Below, piece after piece: positions 26,224-35,430 of a DNA stretch of 64,000 bases (within the stretch, counting starts at the first letter, position 1; every line of letters begins with the position of its first letter). Origin of the DNA: Paraburkholderia sp. BL9I2N2 (lineage in GTDB: Bacteria > Pseudomonadota > Gammaproteobacteria > Burkholderiales > Burkholderiaceae); assembly GCF_004339745.1 (NCBI RefSeq), contig NZ_SMGP01000001.1, forward strand, positions 1,426,001-1,490,000, read 5' to 3'. Below the pieces are notes generated by a model, which saw nothing but the letters and a program-made list of their open reading frames with translations, was not told the origin of the DNA and did no database searches. The translations under genes and the position numbers were made by a program.

Positions 26224-26246
26224 GGTTATCTGTTTACGCGATACCC
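26224..26246 (+). promoter_or_regulatory. shared LysR-type box 2
   Basis: GGTTATCT-N7-CGATACCC, followed by TTATCGCCATAAACCGCC and a CTATGC/TAAGCT promoter-like pair. This region and 41083-41250 are alike over about 170 bases, including shared ACCGC, AAGCTG and ATGATGGCA elements. The box lies about 230 bases upstream of the LysR gene at 26458 and opposite the frameshifted NTF2-like gene. Confidence 0.6.
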
Positions 26247-26457
26247 TTATCGCCATAAACCGCCTATGCGTATTGGAAACGTTGCTAAGCTGTTTCCTGC
26301 GCGATATGTCAACAATCTCAATGTAAGAACGTCGCTATATGGTTTGTCTGACCTTCGATGGATTTGTCGGCAATGATGGCAGCCTTCGGATCTTTACAGC
26401 CACGAAAGTTCCAGTCAGGGGATGTTTGCTTTGTGAAATTTATCAGCGAGGTAGGCG

Positions 26458-27435
26458 ATGGATCAGCTATACATGTTGCGAGCATTCGTTGCAGTCGCAC
26501 AGCATAGAAGCTTTAGTAAGGCGGCTGCATCATTGGGCGTGACCACGGGCTCGATCTCCAAAGCTATCGCCAAGCTCGAAGAGAGCATTCAGACGCTGAT
26601 CCTGCATAGAACAACCCGATCTGTTTCAGTGACAGATGCGGCACAGTCGTACTATTTGAGTTGCTGCCGTCTCCTCGAAGAACTTGACGAAGCGAATCGT
26701 CGGATCGCGCAAGAACGGGAAATCGATAGTGGAAGGTTACGACTCGTTGTGCACCCGATGCTGGTGAACAAAACCTTCTCGCGACTTTTGTCCGACTATC
26801 AAGCAATCGCTCCCAACGTGAATCTCATGGTTTCCGTTCGGGAAGAAGCGGTGAACCTGTATGACGGCCACTTCGACATGGCGATTCTTCCGCCTCATCT
26901 AGTGGAGCAGTCTGGGGTAATTCGCCGTACGTTGTCCAGGTCGCGGCACATTTTTGTCGCCGCTCCAGGATATCTTGAACGATGCGGGACACCCGAAGCC
27001 GCATCGGATCTGGCTAGCCATTTCCTTCTGTTGGACCCTGCGTCAAAGCAGAAGGGCACGAATTTCATCGATCTTCTGGAAACAGGAAAGCGAATGAGCG
27101 TGCTGCCGATGTCGTCCATGGACGGCAACGAGGTGCTGCTTCGGGCAGCGGCACTTACGGGAACCGGCATTGCGACCATATCCGAAGCTATGGTTCGTGA
27201 AGACATTGCCGCGGGGCATCTCACGCACATCTTGCCGCAGTGCTCCACGTCGGAAAGCGGCGCAGAGGTATGTCTTTTCTACTCGCACCGGGAATTGCTT
27301 CCTGTGAGACTGAGAACCTTCGTCGATTTCTGCATTGATTTTTTCCGCTCGCTTCCCGGACCTATCCCTAATGCGATGGCGGCAATCCCACAGCGTCTGG
27401 ACCGCGACGTAGATCATGCGCTAACAACGGTCTGA
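26458..27435 (+). CDS. LysR-type transcriptional regulator
   Basis: A 325-residue LTTR of the CrgA/DmlR-like subgroup, starting MDQLYMLRAFVAVAQHRSFS. The HTH includes VTTGSISKAIAKLEESIQT, followed by LHRTTRSVSVTDAAQSYYLS, the usual arrangement of that subgroup. The effector domain runs from about residue 90. The C-terminus is extended relative to the family by about 20 residues. Shared box 2 lies upstream, which could make this gene part of the same regulon. The effector is unknown. Confidence 0.9.
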   Translation: MDQLYMLRAFVAVAQHRSFSKAAASLGVTTGSISKAIAKLEESIQTLILHRTTRSVSVTDAAQSYYLSCCRLLEELDEANRRIAQEREIDSGRLRLVVHPMLVNKTFSRLLSDYQAIAPNVNLMVSVREEAVNLYDGHFDMAILPPHLVEQSGVIRRTLSRSRHIFVAAPGYLERCGTPEAASDLASHFLLLDPASKQKGTNFIDLLETGKRMSVLPMSSMDGNEVLLRAAALTGTGIATISEAMVREDIAAGHLTHILPQCSTSESGAEVCLFYSHRELLPVRLRTFVDFCIDFFRSLPGPIPNAMAAIPQRLDRDVDHALTTV

Positions 27436-27504
27436 AGCCTGGGTGAAAGGGCGTCGCATTGCGTTACGCCATTCGTCATTTTCAGTGATCGATAGGATGC
27501 CGTC

Positions 27505-28501
27505 ATGGAAATGCGTCAGTTGAGAATCTTCTGTGCTGTGGCCGAAGAGGGCAGCTTCACTGCGGCGGCGGACAAAGTGCACACCGTGCAGTCCAATGTC
27601 ACCATGCGGGTGAAAGAGCTCGAGGCTGAGTTGAGTCAGCAACTGTTCATTCGGCAAAAGAGTGGCGTGGTGCTCACGTCGGCCGGACAGACTCTCCTCG
27701 GCTACGCACGCCGCATTCTGCAACTCACGGAGGAGAGTCGCAATGCGCTGATGGATACTGCAACGCCCGCCGGGCACCTTCGACTCGGATCGATGGAAAC
27801 GACGGCTGCGATACGACTGCCCCAGGTGCTGACGAAATACCGGGCAAAGCATCCCCAGGTCAAGTTATCTCTGTTGACGGGCACCACCGTCGAATTGATC
27901 AAGGCTATCGAAAGTTATCGTCTTGATGGCGCGTTCGTGGGCGGGTTTCACGAGAACACAGGTCTGTCCCAGGAGGAGGCGTTCGAAGAAGAACTGGTCC
28001 TGGTGAGCAGTTGCGAGTTTGACTCGCTGGCAGCGCTTATCCGCGTCATGCCTCAACAAACGGTGCTTGTTTTCCGGACGGGATGCTTTTACCGCTCTAC
28101 ACTCGAGCATTGGTTTCATCAGGGCGGGCTGGTTCCCAATCAGGTAATGGGGAACGCTTGATGGCATCCTGTCATGTGTCGCTGCGGGCATAGGCGTTAC
28201 GTTGTTGCCGAAGACTGTCGTCGAAAGCTATGTATCCCGCCAGACGATCCGCTACCATCGGCTGCCGCCCGAGATCGCAAATGTCAAGACCGTTTTCATT
28301 CATAGGAGTGACACCTTGATCACCCCAGCATTGACCGCTTTCATTAGTCTGGCGCGAGATCAGTTCATCCGGGTTAACGAAGATACGAAGATCGTCGTGG
28401 AAAGAGTCGCGCCAGCGAAACATGCCGCTACCAACGCGCCGAAGCTCGACGTTCACCAGGGATTGCGCGATTGCGCCGGCGGCCCAGCGTGTGAGGGGTA
28501 A
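27505..28501 (+). pseudogene. LysR-type regulator interrupted by frameshift
   Basis: The first 218 codons encode a normal LTTR (MEMRQLRIFCAVAEEGSFTA, VQSNVTMRVKELEAELSQQ) and end early at 28161 after VMGNA. Reading continues cleanly in the next frame as LDGILSCVAAGIGVTLLPKT, the conserved end of the LTTR effector domain, to a stop at 28501. The junction is the GGGG run near 28150; one G fewer gives M-G-T-L-D-G. The gene is thus a one-base pseudogene or a homopolymer sequencing error. The lost part includes the last helix of the effector domain. It is related to the regulators at 40061 and 51396. Confidence 0.8.
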
Positions 28502-28652
28502 GCGCCGCGATAACAAGCGGGCAGGACGGCGTACCTCTGCGTGTCCGGGGGCGGCTATACAGACGCATACTCACCGGCAGACGGTACGCTCAGAAGGGGT
28601 TGCTGATGCGATTCCGTGCGCGGCGAGTATGCTGACTGAGAGGCCGCTGCGG

Positions 28653-29672
28653 TTAGATCGCATTGCCTGCATCATGACAAAGTGGCGCCAATGCGTGGTG
28701 GTCGCTTGCATCATCGCCCCGCATTTTCGGGGCGGCGGATGACACAGGTAGCCCTTGGATGAGTTCAGCTACCCGTTCGGCCGCAGAGACGACACTGCCG
28801 ATCTTTCCAACACCCTGTCCAGCGTAAAGCGACAGTTTCTGTGCCATCCGCGGCTTGTCAATCACGCGTGCTCCGCCGCCGATGAAGCGCAGCAAGTTCC
28901 ATTTATCGCGATTTGGAATCACCCGGTGCGGGGTGCCGTACTTCCAGCCGAATGAGTAGCCCGTCCGATACTCAGTATCGTCCACGGTGGCTTCGACGAT
29001 CTTTTGCTTGTAGAGCGGATGTGCGCTCGACTCGTGGCTTGCCACGAACGCCGTACCTACCAGGACACCCGCGGCGCCTAGCCCCATTGCGGCCTTGACG
29101 TCGTCGCGATTGGTGATGCCTCCTGCCGCCAGGACCGGCCGTCCTTGCGCGATTTTGCAAATCGCCGGTAGCAGCGACATCAGGCCAATGGTGCCCCGGT
29201 TGAGGTGGCCACCGCTCTCGCTTCCCTGCGCCACGATCATATCCGCCCCGCGCTCGATTGCCAATTCGGCGAGCTCGACTGTGCCAACCTGCACCGAGAC
29301 CACCAGCCCGGCATCCTTGGCACGGGGAATCATCTCGACATAGTCCTCCGCGTAGAACAGCGAAAGCACCCGCGGCTTCTCCCTGAGGATCACCTGGAAC
29401 TGCGCTTCGAATACCTCAGGACCACCGAACGACGGAACGAGGTTGACTCCGAAGGGCATGTCTGTCAGTTCCCTTGTTTCCCGTATCCATTTGAGCAGGG
29501 CCAGCGGCGGCAGTCGCAGGCCGCCGAGCGTACCCATTCCGCCGGCATTCGCCACCGCAGCGACAAGCTTGGGGCCAGAAATCGCTGCCATGCCCGCCAG
29601 AAAGATAGGGTACCTGACGCCGCAGAGTCGAGTGACCTCGCTCACGGCAAAATCCGATTTGACTTCGCGCAT
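28653..29672 (-). CDS. nitronate monooxygenase family protein
   Basis: A 339-residue TIM-barrel FMN protein of the 2-nitropropane dioxygenase/nitronate monooxygenase family. Visible are FLAGMAAISGPKLVAAV near residue 24, the GGMGTLGG loop, the FMN/phosphate motif AQGSESGGHLNRG containing the catalytic-type His (near residue 155), and VLAAGGITNRDDVKAAMGLG. The last 20 residues look non-conserved. It starts 4 bases after the cytochrome b561 stop, so the two form an operon. Nitronate or another electron-rich carbon acid could be the substrate. Confidence 0.88.
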   Translation of the reverse strand: MREVKSDFAVSEVTRLCGVRYPIFLAGMAAISGPKLVAAVANAGGMGTLGGLRLPPLALLKWIRETRELTDMPFGVNLVPSFGGPEVFEAQFQVILREKPRVLSLFYAEDYVEMIPRAKDAGLVVSVQVGTVELAELAIERGADMIVAQGSESGGHLNRGTIGLMSLLPAICKIAQGRPVLAAGGITNRDDVKAAMGLGAAGVLVGTAFVASHESSAHPLYKQKIVEATVDDTEYRTGYSFGWKYGTPHRVIPNRDKWNLLRFIGGGARVIDKPRMAQKLSLYAGQGVGKIGSVVSAAERVAELIQGLPVSSAAPKMRGDDASDHHALAPLCHDAGNAI

Positions 29673-29676
29673 GGCT

Positions 29677-30231
29677 TCAAAGCTCCACGTGTTTTCCGAT
29701 CATTCGTTTTAAGGCGTCATTCCGTAAAACCAGGTGATTCTTGAGCGCGCCGAAAATATGCAGCGCCAAGCCCAGGAGAAAGGCTGTCGCGCCGACGTTG
29801 AAAAGGATATCGACAACTCGCTTGACCTGCGCGTTGGGTTCAATGAGAGCAGGTATCGCGAATCCGCCTGGCAGACCAATACCTTCACCCGCGGCTGACT
29901 TTGAAAGCCATGCGGCGATCGGAAGCAGAACCATCGCCAAGGCTAGGGAAACTGCCACGGATCTGCTGACGATCACCTCAATGGGGTTCGGCGTGCCGAC
30001 GGGCAGGGGATGATAGGAAAACATCCGCGCCCCGAATCGATAGATCGAGATGACGAACAATATGGTGCCGAGCAGGTTTTGGATCCGCGTCAAGCCCGCC
30101 CTTTGCACCTCGCCGGCCGTTTGGGATATGGCGATGTCGAAGCCGATAATCGAGAGTAGCAGAGCGGCCACTATCCAATGCAGCGCGATAGTGACGGGTG
30201 AGAACCCGAGGCCATTGTCCCGCAGTTTCAT
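29677..30231 (-). CDS. cytochrome b561 family membrane protein
   Basis: A 184-residue di-heme cytochrome b561 with four membrane helices. Likely heme ligands are the His in FSPVTIALHWIVAALLL (helix 1) and in LLGLALHIFGALKNHLVLRN (helix 4), together with an internal YHPLP. These proteins pass electrons between quinones and periplasmic acceptors. ATG 30231 has GAGGTAAGT upstream; the longer frame is non-coding in character. Close linkage to the monooxygenase suggests a shared electron-transfer task. Confidence 0.9.
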   Translation of the reverse strand: MKLRDNGLGFSPVTIALHWIVAALLLSIIGFDIAISQTAGEVQRAGLTRIQNLLGTILFVISIYRFGARMFSYHPLPVGTPNPIEVIVSRSVAVSLALAMVLLPIAAWLSKSAAGEGIGLPGGFAIPALIEPNAQVKRVVDILFNVGATAFLLGLALHIFGALKNHLVLRNDALKRMIGKHVEL

Positions 30232-30438
30232 ACTTACCTCCTTGCGTGTGTTTTTCTGACGACGGTCGGGCCATGAAGAGGGCTGACACCGGCAGGTCAA
30301 GTTCAGCCTTCAACGCAGGCGCCAGCCGAAATCCAAGTGGGTTGCCGCTTCGGATGCGCTCGGCATCGTCTGCGCACCAATCCGGCATTGGCCGTTTCGG
30401 TACGACTCGATGTCAGCCATGGTGGTAAGGAGGAGTTG

Positions 30439-30525
30439 ATGGGCGAGGTTCATTGGCTTATCCCCGCAATAGTCGTTGCGCTGGTCTGCTCGAGTTTGCA
30501 ACCGGTGCATCGAATAGCCAGTTGA
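30439..30525 (+). CDS. possible 28-residue membrane peptide
   Basis: The frame MGEVHWLIPAIVVALVCSSL plus eight residues is preceded by TAAGGAGGAGTTG, one of the strongest ribosome sites in the window. It has a single hydrophobic segment (residues 6-19). It is too short for homology judgement. The flanks 30232-30438 and 30526-30889 contain no other convincing gene; an imperfect inverted repeat of ATCACA/TGTGAT type lies at 30674-30698. Confidence 0.35.
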   Translation: MGEVHWLIPAIVVALVCSSLQPVHRIAS

Positions 30526-30889
30526 ATCCGCACCGAATACCGGCCGCTGCAGTTGTTTCCATCAGTTTGTCTCCGTCCATGGAAGGTTTTTGATGCCCTG
30601 TCCCATCAGGAGATTGCTTTCTCCACCTCCCGGGCTGCAGCTTTCTGTTTGTTGAACGATATATGGACTACTCAATCACATCAAATGATGATTTGTGATG
30701 GCTGAAATCTCTTTTAGTGAATTGGCCAGATGAGCAAACGGGTGATCGCCCAAGTCAGAGAAGTTTGGAGGAATCCAGAACAGAATCGTGCATCCATGCT
30801 GAACCCATGTAGAGAGAACATCATCTTTGCGACCTCCCATGACATTCTCTATTTACCAGATGTAAAAGGTGTTGTTCATGCGTTGGCCT

Positions 30890-31150
30890 TTATTCAGCGT
30901 CGTCGCAAACCTTATAGTTCCTACTGGAGGCTGTGGGTTGGGATGGGTCGAGCGCAGACATAGTTTTGTTGGCGTCATTTGAGACAGATCGTGCTTGCTG
31001 GAGCGTTTTCCAGCTGAATCCCTTGTTGCAGACTCTTGCAATGCTACTCAGTTCCTGGAGGCTAAACCCAAGCGATTCGGCGGCGAATAAGGTGATCAAA
31101 TCCGTCGCCGTACGGCGCTGCTGTCGGGGAAAAATCGCACCGAGGTCAAA
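30890..31150 (-). pseudogene. MerR-family regulator remnant
   Basis: The minus strand reads FPRQQRRTATDLITLFAAES followed by LGFSLQELSSIARVC, which matches the second half of a MerR DNA-binding domain (the RR...L.F...A..LGFSL.EI pattern). No intact start or preceding winged helix is visible, and the frame ends in low-complexity sequence at 30890. This is a decayed fragment, not a working regulator. The rest of 30526-31228 holds no gene I can support. Confidence 0.4.
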
Positions 31151-31228
31151 TGGGCAGCTGCAAATACAAGAGACGCATGCGTAACTATTCGAATGCCCAC
31201 TACCTCCTGGTTGAACAAGGAAACTCCC

Positions 31229-32941
31229 ATGACATTGAAAGACGGTACATCACCCGGCGTCCGTGTCGCGCCTGAAGATTACGAAACCGTCGAGGCAGGT
31301 CAACGCACGCAGATTGAGCGGCGTCGGTATCAGATGTATCCCCGTTTGACCGCAACGCGGATAGCCAAGGCGGCTCGTTTCGGGACGACGGAACACTGGA
31401 AAGCCGGCGACGTCATGTTTCGCGCCGGAGAGCAGAGCGACGGCATGAGGATCTTGACTCGTGGAACCGTACATTTGATCGTACGGAACGGATTTGGGCA
31501 GTCGCGGCTTTTTCAGGAAGTTGGTGAGGGGCACTTTCTCGGAGAGACGGCCACACTCAGCGGCAAACCATACCTTGTTGACGCGATTGCCATCACGGAC
31601 GTTGATGCATTCCTCATCGCGCCTGAGCGGCTCCGGGCGCTTCTGATTGCCGAAGCTCAACTCGGCTCGGAGATCATGCGCGCGTTCATTCTTCGGCGGG
31701 TCGGATTGATTCAGGATGGTAGTGGTCCGATCCTGATCGGATCTTCGACTGACGCGAGACTCATCGTTCTCGCAAATCTGCTGAGGCGCGCCAATCATCC
31801 ACATCGGATCCTCGATCCGTCCACGGACGATGAGGCTCGCGATTTCCTTTCGAAGACACAGTGCGTAGAAGGACAGATGCCGCTAGCCGTACTGGTTGAC
31901 GGCTCTATCCTGCGCAATCCCGATGAAACGCTTCTCGCGTCCAAGCTCGGTCTGCTGCTCGGCTTCGATGAAGCCGGCACGTACGACACCGTCATTGTCG
32001 GTGCGGGTCCAGCCGGACTCGCCGCGGCCGTGTACGCCGCGTCAGAAGGACTTTCCGTGCTGGTTTTCGACTCAAAGGGCTTTGGTGGACAGGCCGGCGC
32101 AAGCACCAGGATCGAAAATTATTTCGGGTTTCCAACCGGCATCTCCGGTCATGTTCTCGTTAGCCGCGCATATGAGCAGGCTGTTAAATTTGGCGCGGAA
32201 ATAGTCATACCGACCGAGGTGGCAAAACTGCATTGCGCCGAATCGCCCTTCAAGATCGAACTCAGGGACGGTCGTTGCGCCCACGCGAAGACGGTTGTTA
32301 TAGCATCCGGTGCTGCCTATCGCCGCCCTCAAATCACGGGCCTCAATGAGTCCGAGATTCGCGGCGTCTACTATTGGGCGTCATCGATCGAGGGTCGTCT
32401 CTGTCAGGGTTCGGAAATCGTACTCGTGGGAGGAGGGAATTCTGCTGGACAGGCAATCGTCTTCCTCGCGAGCTATGCAGCACATGTCCATGTGCTGATT
32501 CGACGCAAGAGCTTGCACGAAACGATGTCGAGATATTTGATCGATCGCGTGAGCTCGTTCGCCAACGTGACGATTCATAGCAACTCTGCCATCGAATCTG
32601 TCGCATCAGACGAGGACGGCGTGACGGAGGTTCATTTTTGTTCGGACGGAAATCACACACGAATCCCAACTCGCCATCTCTTTCTCTTTACCGGCGCCGA
32701 CCCTGCCACCGGCTGGTTGCGTGGATGCGGAGTGGAGGTTGATGACAAAGGTTTCGTTATTACCGACCGCACGGGTTCGACGGAGTCAACGACGGCCAAT
32801 TTCGCATTTCAGACGAGTGTTCCGGGCGTTTTTGCAATCGGCGACGTGCGTTCGACTTCGATTAAGCGTGTCACGTCCGCCGTCGGGGAAGGTGCCGGCG
32901 TAGTGGCCGAAATACATGCGCTATTGACGGCCGAACGTTGA
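31229..32941 (+). CDS. cyclic-nucleotide-binding domain/thioredoxin-reductase-like fusion
   Basis: A 570-residue protein in three parts. Residues about 40-160 form a CNB (CRP-like) sensor: FRAGEQSDGMRILTRGTVHL and HFLGETATLSG. About 165-245 is a thioredoxin-like spacer. About 250-570 is a TrxR-fold flavoprotein with FAD motif VIVGAGPAGLAAAVYAASEG, NADPH motif VLVGGGNSAGQA (here EIVLVGGGNSAG) and VFAIGDVRS. The CxxC redox pair of true thioredoxin reductase is absent: the region reads YYWASSIEGRLC. This is a known fusion type whose electron acceptor is uncertain. ATG 31229 has AAGGAAA upstream. Confidence 0.88.
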   Translation: MTLKDGTSPGVRVAPEDYETVEAGQRTQIERRRYQMYPRLTATRIAKAARFGTTEHWKAGDVMFRAGEQSDGMRILTRGTVHLIVRNGFGQSRLFQEVGEGHFLGETATLSGKPYLVDAIAITDVDAFLIAPERLRALLIAEAQLGSEIMRAFILRRVGLIQDGSGPILIGSSTDARLIVLANLLRRANHPHRILDPSTDDEARDFLSKTQCVEGQMPLAVLVDGSILRNPDETLLASKLGLLLGFDEAGTYDTVIVGAGPAGLAAAVYAASEGLSVLVFDSKGFGGQAGASTRIENYFGFPTGISGHVLVSRAYEQAVKFGAEIVIPTEVAKLHCAESPFKIELRDGRCAHAKTVVIASGAAYRRPQITGLNESEIRGVYYWASSIEGRLCQGSEIVLVGGGNSAGQAIVFLASYAAHVHVLIRRKSLHETMSRYLIDRVSSFANVTIHSNSAIESVASDEDGVTEVHFCSDGNHTRIPTRHLFLFTGADPATGWLRGCGVEVDDKGFVITDRTGSTESTTANFAFQTSVPGVFAIGDVRSTSIKRVTSAVGEGAGVVAEIHALLTAER

Positions 32942-33040
32942 GGCAGTGTCCGATCGCGCCTCCAGGCGTAATCGCGTGCGACACGACCATGTGTAGACGG
33001 TCAATACGGTGTGCGTCATGTTTTCCCACCGATGTACCCA

Positions 33041-34000
33041 TCATCCTTTTTTGCGTGTGCTTCGCTTCCGTGCTGACGCTCTGTGTGACTGAAATACGGT
33101 CATATCGGACAGGATGCGTTTGAGGATCTCGTCAGCTGCCTTTGAAAGAGGACGCCCGTTGCGCACGAGAACTCTGGCTTGCGCGGACGAAAACAGCGGA
33201 TGGTCGACCGTTCTAGAAACCAAGGTTCCTGCCTCGAGCTCGGCGCGGGCAGCAAACTTGGTTGCGAAAATGACGCCACGTCCCGTCTTCGCGAACCTGA
33301 TCAGCACACGCAGGGAATTAACGGTGAGTACTGGCGCGAGACGCAGATTCTCCGCGAAAGCGAGGGCCTGCATGAGCTGACCGAGACCGAAGGACACCGG
33401 CATGAGACCGATCGGATAAGAAAGTGCCTGATGGACAGAGATCGGTGTTCGGGTATCGCCCTGTGACAGTGGATGATCTCTTGCGGCGAGTACGACGACG
33501 GGCTCCGGGGCGCTTGCCAGGTATCGGGTGTGTGGGGAGTTGGGCGGGTTGTACGCTATCCCGATGTGCGCGATGTCTTCTTCGACTTCTCTTACCACCT
33601 CGTTGACGGGCGCCACATTCATTACCACATCCAGCTTCGGGTACTGCGCCGAGAAACTGTTCAGCACTTCGTCCAGGAAGTCATCGACGAAGCCTTCGCT
33701 GATGGAGATCCGAACCTGACCTCGCTGCAACCCACGCAACTCATCTAGCCTGTCCTGAAGATGCTCCTGCTGTGCCTGGCAGGCTCTCCAGTATTCCAGC
33801 AGCTGATGTGCCGCCTCGGTTGGCGCCACGCCGCGGGATTGCCTTTCAAACAGGACCATTCCTACTTCATCTTCCAGCAGCTTGATCTGCCGCGTAATGA
33901 CCGACGGCGCCGTGTTGACGCTGTCGGCGGCGCTGCGAATTGAGCCGTGGGTCAGCACTTGGTGAAAATAACGAAGCCTGCGTTGGTTTATTTCCCGCAT
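33041..34000 (-). CDS. LysR-type transcriptional regulator
   Basis: A 319-residue LTTR starting [20 protein letters not shown], with HTH part [18 protein letters not shown]. The effector domain carries [15 protein letters not shown] late in the chain, and the tail is basic ([13 protein letters not shown]). It is divergent from the MFS-M81-PLP operon at 34131, with 130 bases between starts, so it is the probable regulator of that operon. Confidence 0.9.
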   Translation of the reverse strand: MREINQRRLRYFHQVLTHGSIRSAADSVNTAPSVITRQIKLLEDEVGMVLFERQSRGVAPTEAAHQLLEYWRACQAQQEHLQDRLDELRGLQRGQVRISISEGFVDDFLDEVLNSFSAQYPKLDVVMNVAPVNEVVREVEEDIAHIGIAYNPPNSPHTRYLASAPEPVVVLAARDHPLSQGDTRTPISVHQALSYPIGLMPVSFGLGQLMQALAFAENLRLAPVLTVNSLRVLIRFAKTGRGVIFATKFAARAELEAGTLVSRTVDHPLFSSAQARVLVRNGRPLSKAADEILKRILSDMTVFQSHRASARKRSTRKKG

Positions 34001-34130
34001 GGCGTAAATCCCCCGTGTTGCTCAAAAGACAACGATAGCGGTCCACGGTTGCTCTTGCAACCAGGTTTTTCTTGGGTAACGATGCAGACACCAGAACCGC
34101 CGGATCCGCTATCGAAACTGGAGCGAATTG

Positions 34131-35417
34131 ATGTCTACACTGTCTTCCGCTGCGCTCTCGCATGGCAAGCGAGCTGTTTATCGTCGCATAGACTTGCATG
34201 TGTTACCGCTATTGGTGTGCTGCTATCTTTTCGCCTATCTTGATCGGATCAATATCGGCTTCGCGAAGCTACAGATGCAATCCGACATCGGAATCAGCGA
34301 TGCGGCGTTCGGGGTCGGTGCAGGGATTTTCTTTCTGGGGTACATGCTCTTTGAAATCCCGAGCAACCTGCTGCTTCCTCGCCTCGGAGCGCGCAAAACG
34401 CTCAGCCGGATCATGGTGCTATGGGGACTCACATCCGCTGCCATGATGTTTGTTCACGATGTGCATTCCTTCTACATTCTGCGGTTCATGCTCGGAGTCT
34501 TCGAAGCGGGTTTCGCGCCGGGAATGGTCTTTTATCTGACATGCTGGTATCCCCAGGCGCGGATGGCACAGGTGATGGCTTTCGTGATGGCGGCCGCGCC
34601 TCTCGGTGGGATTGTCGGGGCGCCTTTGTCGACAGGGATCATGGCCTTGCTTTCGGGTGCGCACGGCCTTGCCGGTTGGCAGTGGATGTTTCTCCTCGAG
34701 GGCTTGCCTTGCGTTGTCCTCGGAGTCATTACGTTCTTCTGTCTGGACGATCGCATTGAATCGGCGCGATGGTTGTCCAGCGATGAGAAGGCATCACTTT
34801 TGCAAGACATCGGAAGCCGGAAGGCGAGTCACGCCGGGTTCAGGGACGTCTGCACCGACGGTCGCGTCTATGTGATGGCATTCGCGTATTTCTGCCTTAT
34901 ATGTGGCATATACGCCGTCAGTTTCTGGCTTCCGACAATCCTCAAGTCAGGAGGCGTGTCAGATCTCATGACCATTGGCTTCCTGTCAGCCATTCCCTAT
35001 GGTCTTGCGGTGATCGCGATGTGGGTGATAGGCAGAAGCTCTGATAAGCGGATGGAGCGTCGCTGGCATAGCGCGGTGCCCGCAATGGTTGGTGCGGTTG
35101 CGTTGGCCGTTTCAGCATTTTCGATAGGCTCGCTGTGGTTGTCGCTCGCCAGCATTACGTTGGCCACAGCTCTCACGTGGGCTGCGTACACGGTATTCTG
35201 GGCCATGCCGTCAGAGCATCTGAAGGGGGACGTGGCGGCTGGCGGCATTGCGCTGATCAACACGATTGGGCTGGTTGGGGGTTTTATCAGCCCAAGCATC
35301 ATTGGATGGGTAAAAAGCGCAACCGGGAGCATGCAGACTGCACTTCTGCCAACGGTTGCTCTGTTGATGGTGGGAGCGTGCGTTCTAGCGCTTATTCGAT
35401 CCAAACGAGAGGCTTGA
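34131..35417 (+). CDS. MFS transporter, anion:cation symporter type
   Basis: A 428-residue major facilitator of the ACS group (tartrate, phthalate, hexuronate transporters). Twelve helices are apparent; the signature features are CYLFAYLDRINIGFAKLQMQ (helix 1), FFLGYMLFEIPSNLLLPRLG, and RFMLGVFEAGFAPGMVFYLT. ATG 34131 has CTGGAGCGAATT upstream. It opens an operon with an M81 peptidase (14 bases on) and a PLP enzyme, suggesting that it imports the compound they process, likely a small peptide- or amino-acid-derived anion. Confidence 0.92.
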   Translation: MSTLSSAALSHGKRAVYRRIDLHVLPLLVCCYLFAYLDRINIGFAKLQMQSDIGISDAAFGVGAGIFFLGYMLFEIPSNLLLPRLGARKTLSRIMVLWGLTSAAMMFVHDVHSFYILRFMLGVFEAGFAPGMVFYLTCWYPQARMAQVMAFVMAAAPLGGIVGAPLSTGIMALLSGAHGLAGWQWMFLLEGLPCVVLGVITFFCLDDRIESARWLSSDEKASLLQDIGSRKASHAGFRDVCTDGRVYVMAFAYFCLICGIYAVSFWLPTILKSGGVSDLMTIGFLSAIPYGLAVIAMWVIGRSSDKRMERRWHSAVPAMVGAVALAVSAFSIGSLWLSLASITLATALTWAAYTVFWAMPSEHLKGDVAAGGIALINTIGLVGGFISPSIIGWVKSATGSMQTALLPTVALLMVGACVLALIRSKREA

Positions 35418-35430
35418 AGGACGCCACATC

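Noticed and set aside
26161..26376. Frame containing RYPYRHKP, also seen near 41100
   Set aside because: The repeated peptide is only the translation of the conserved promoter region; conservation is at the DNA level.
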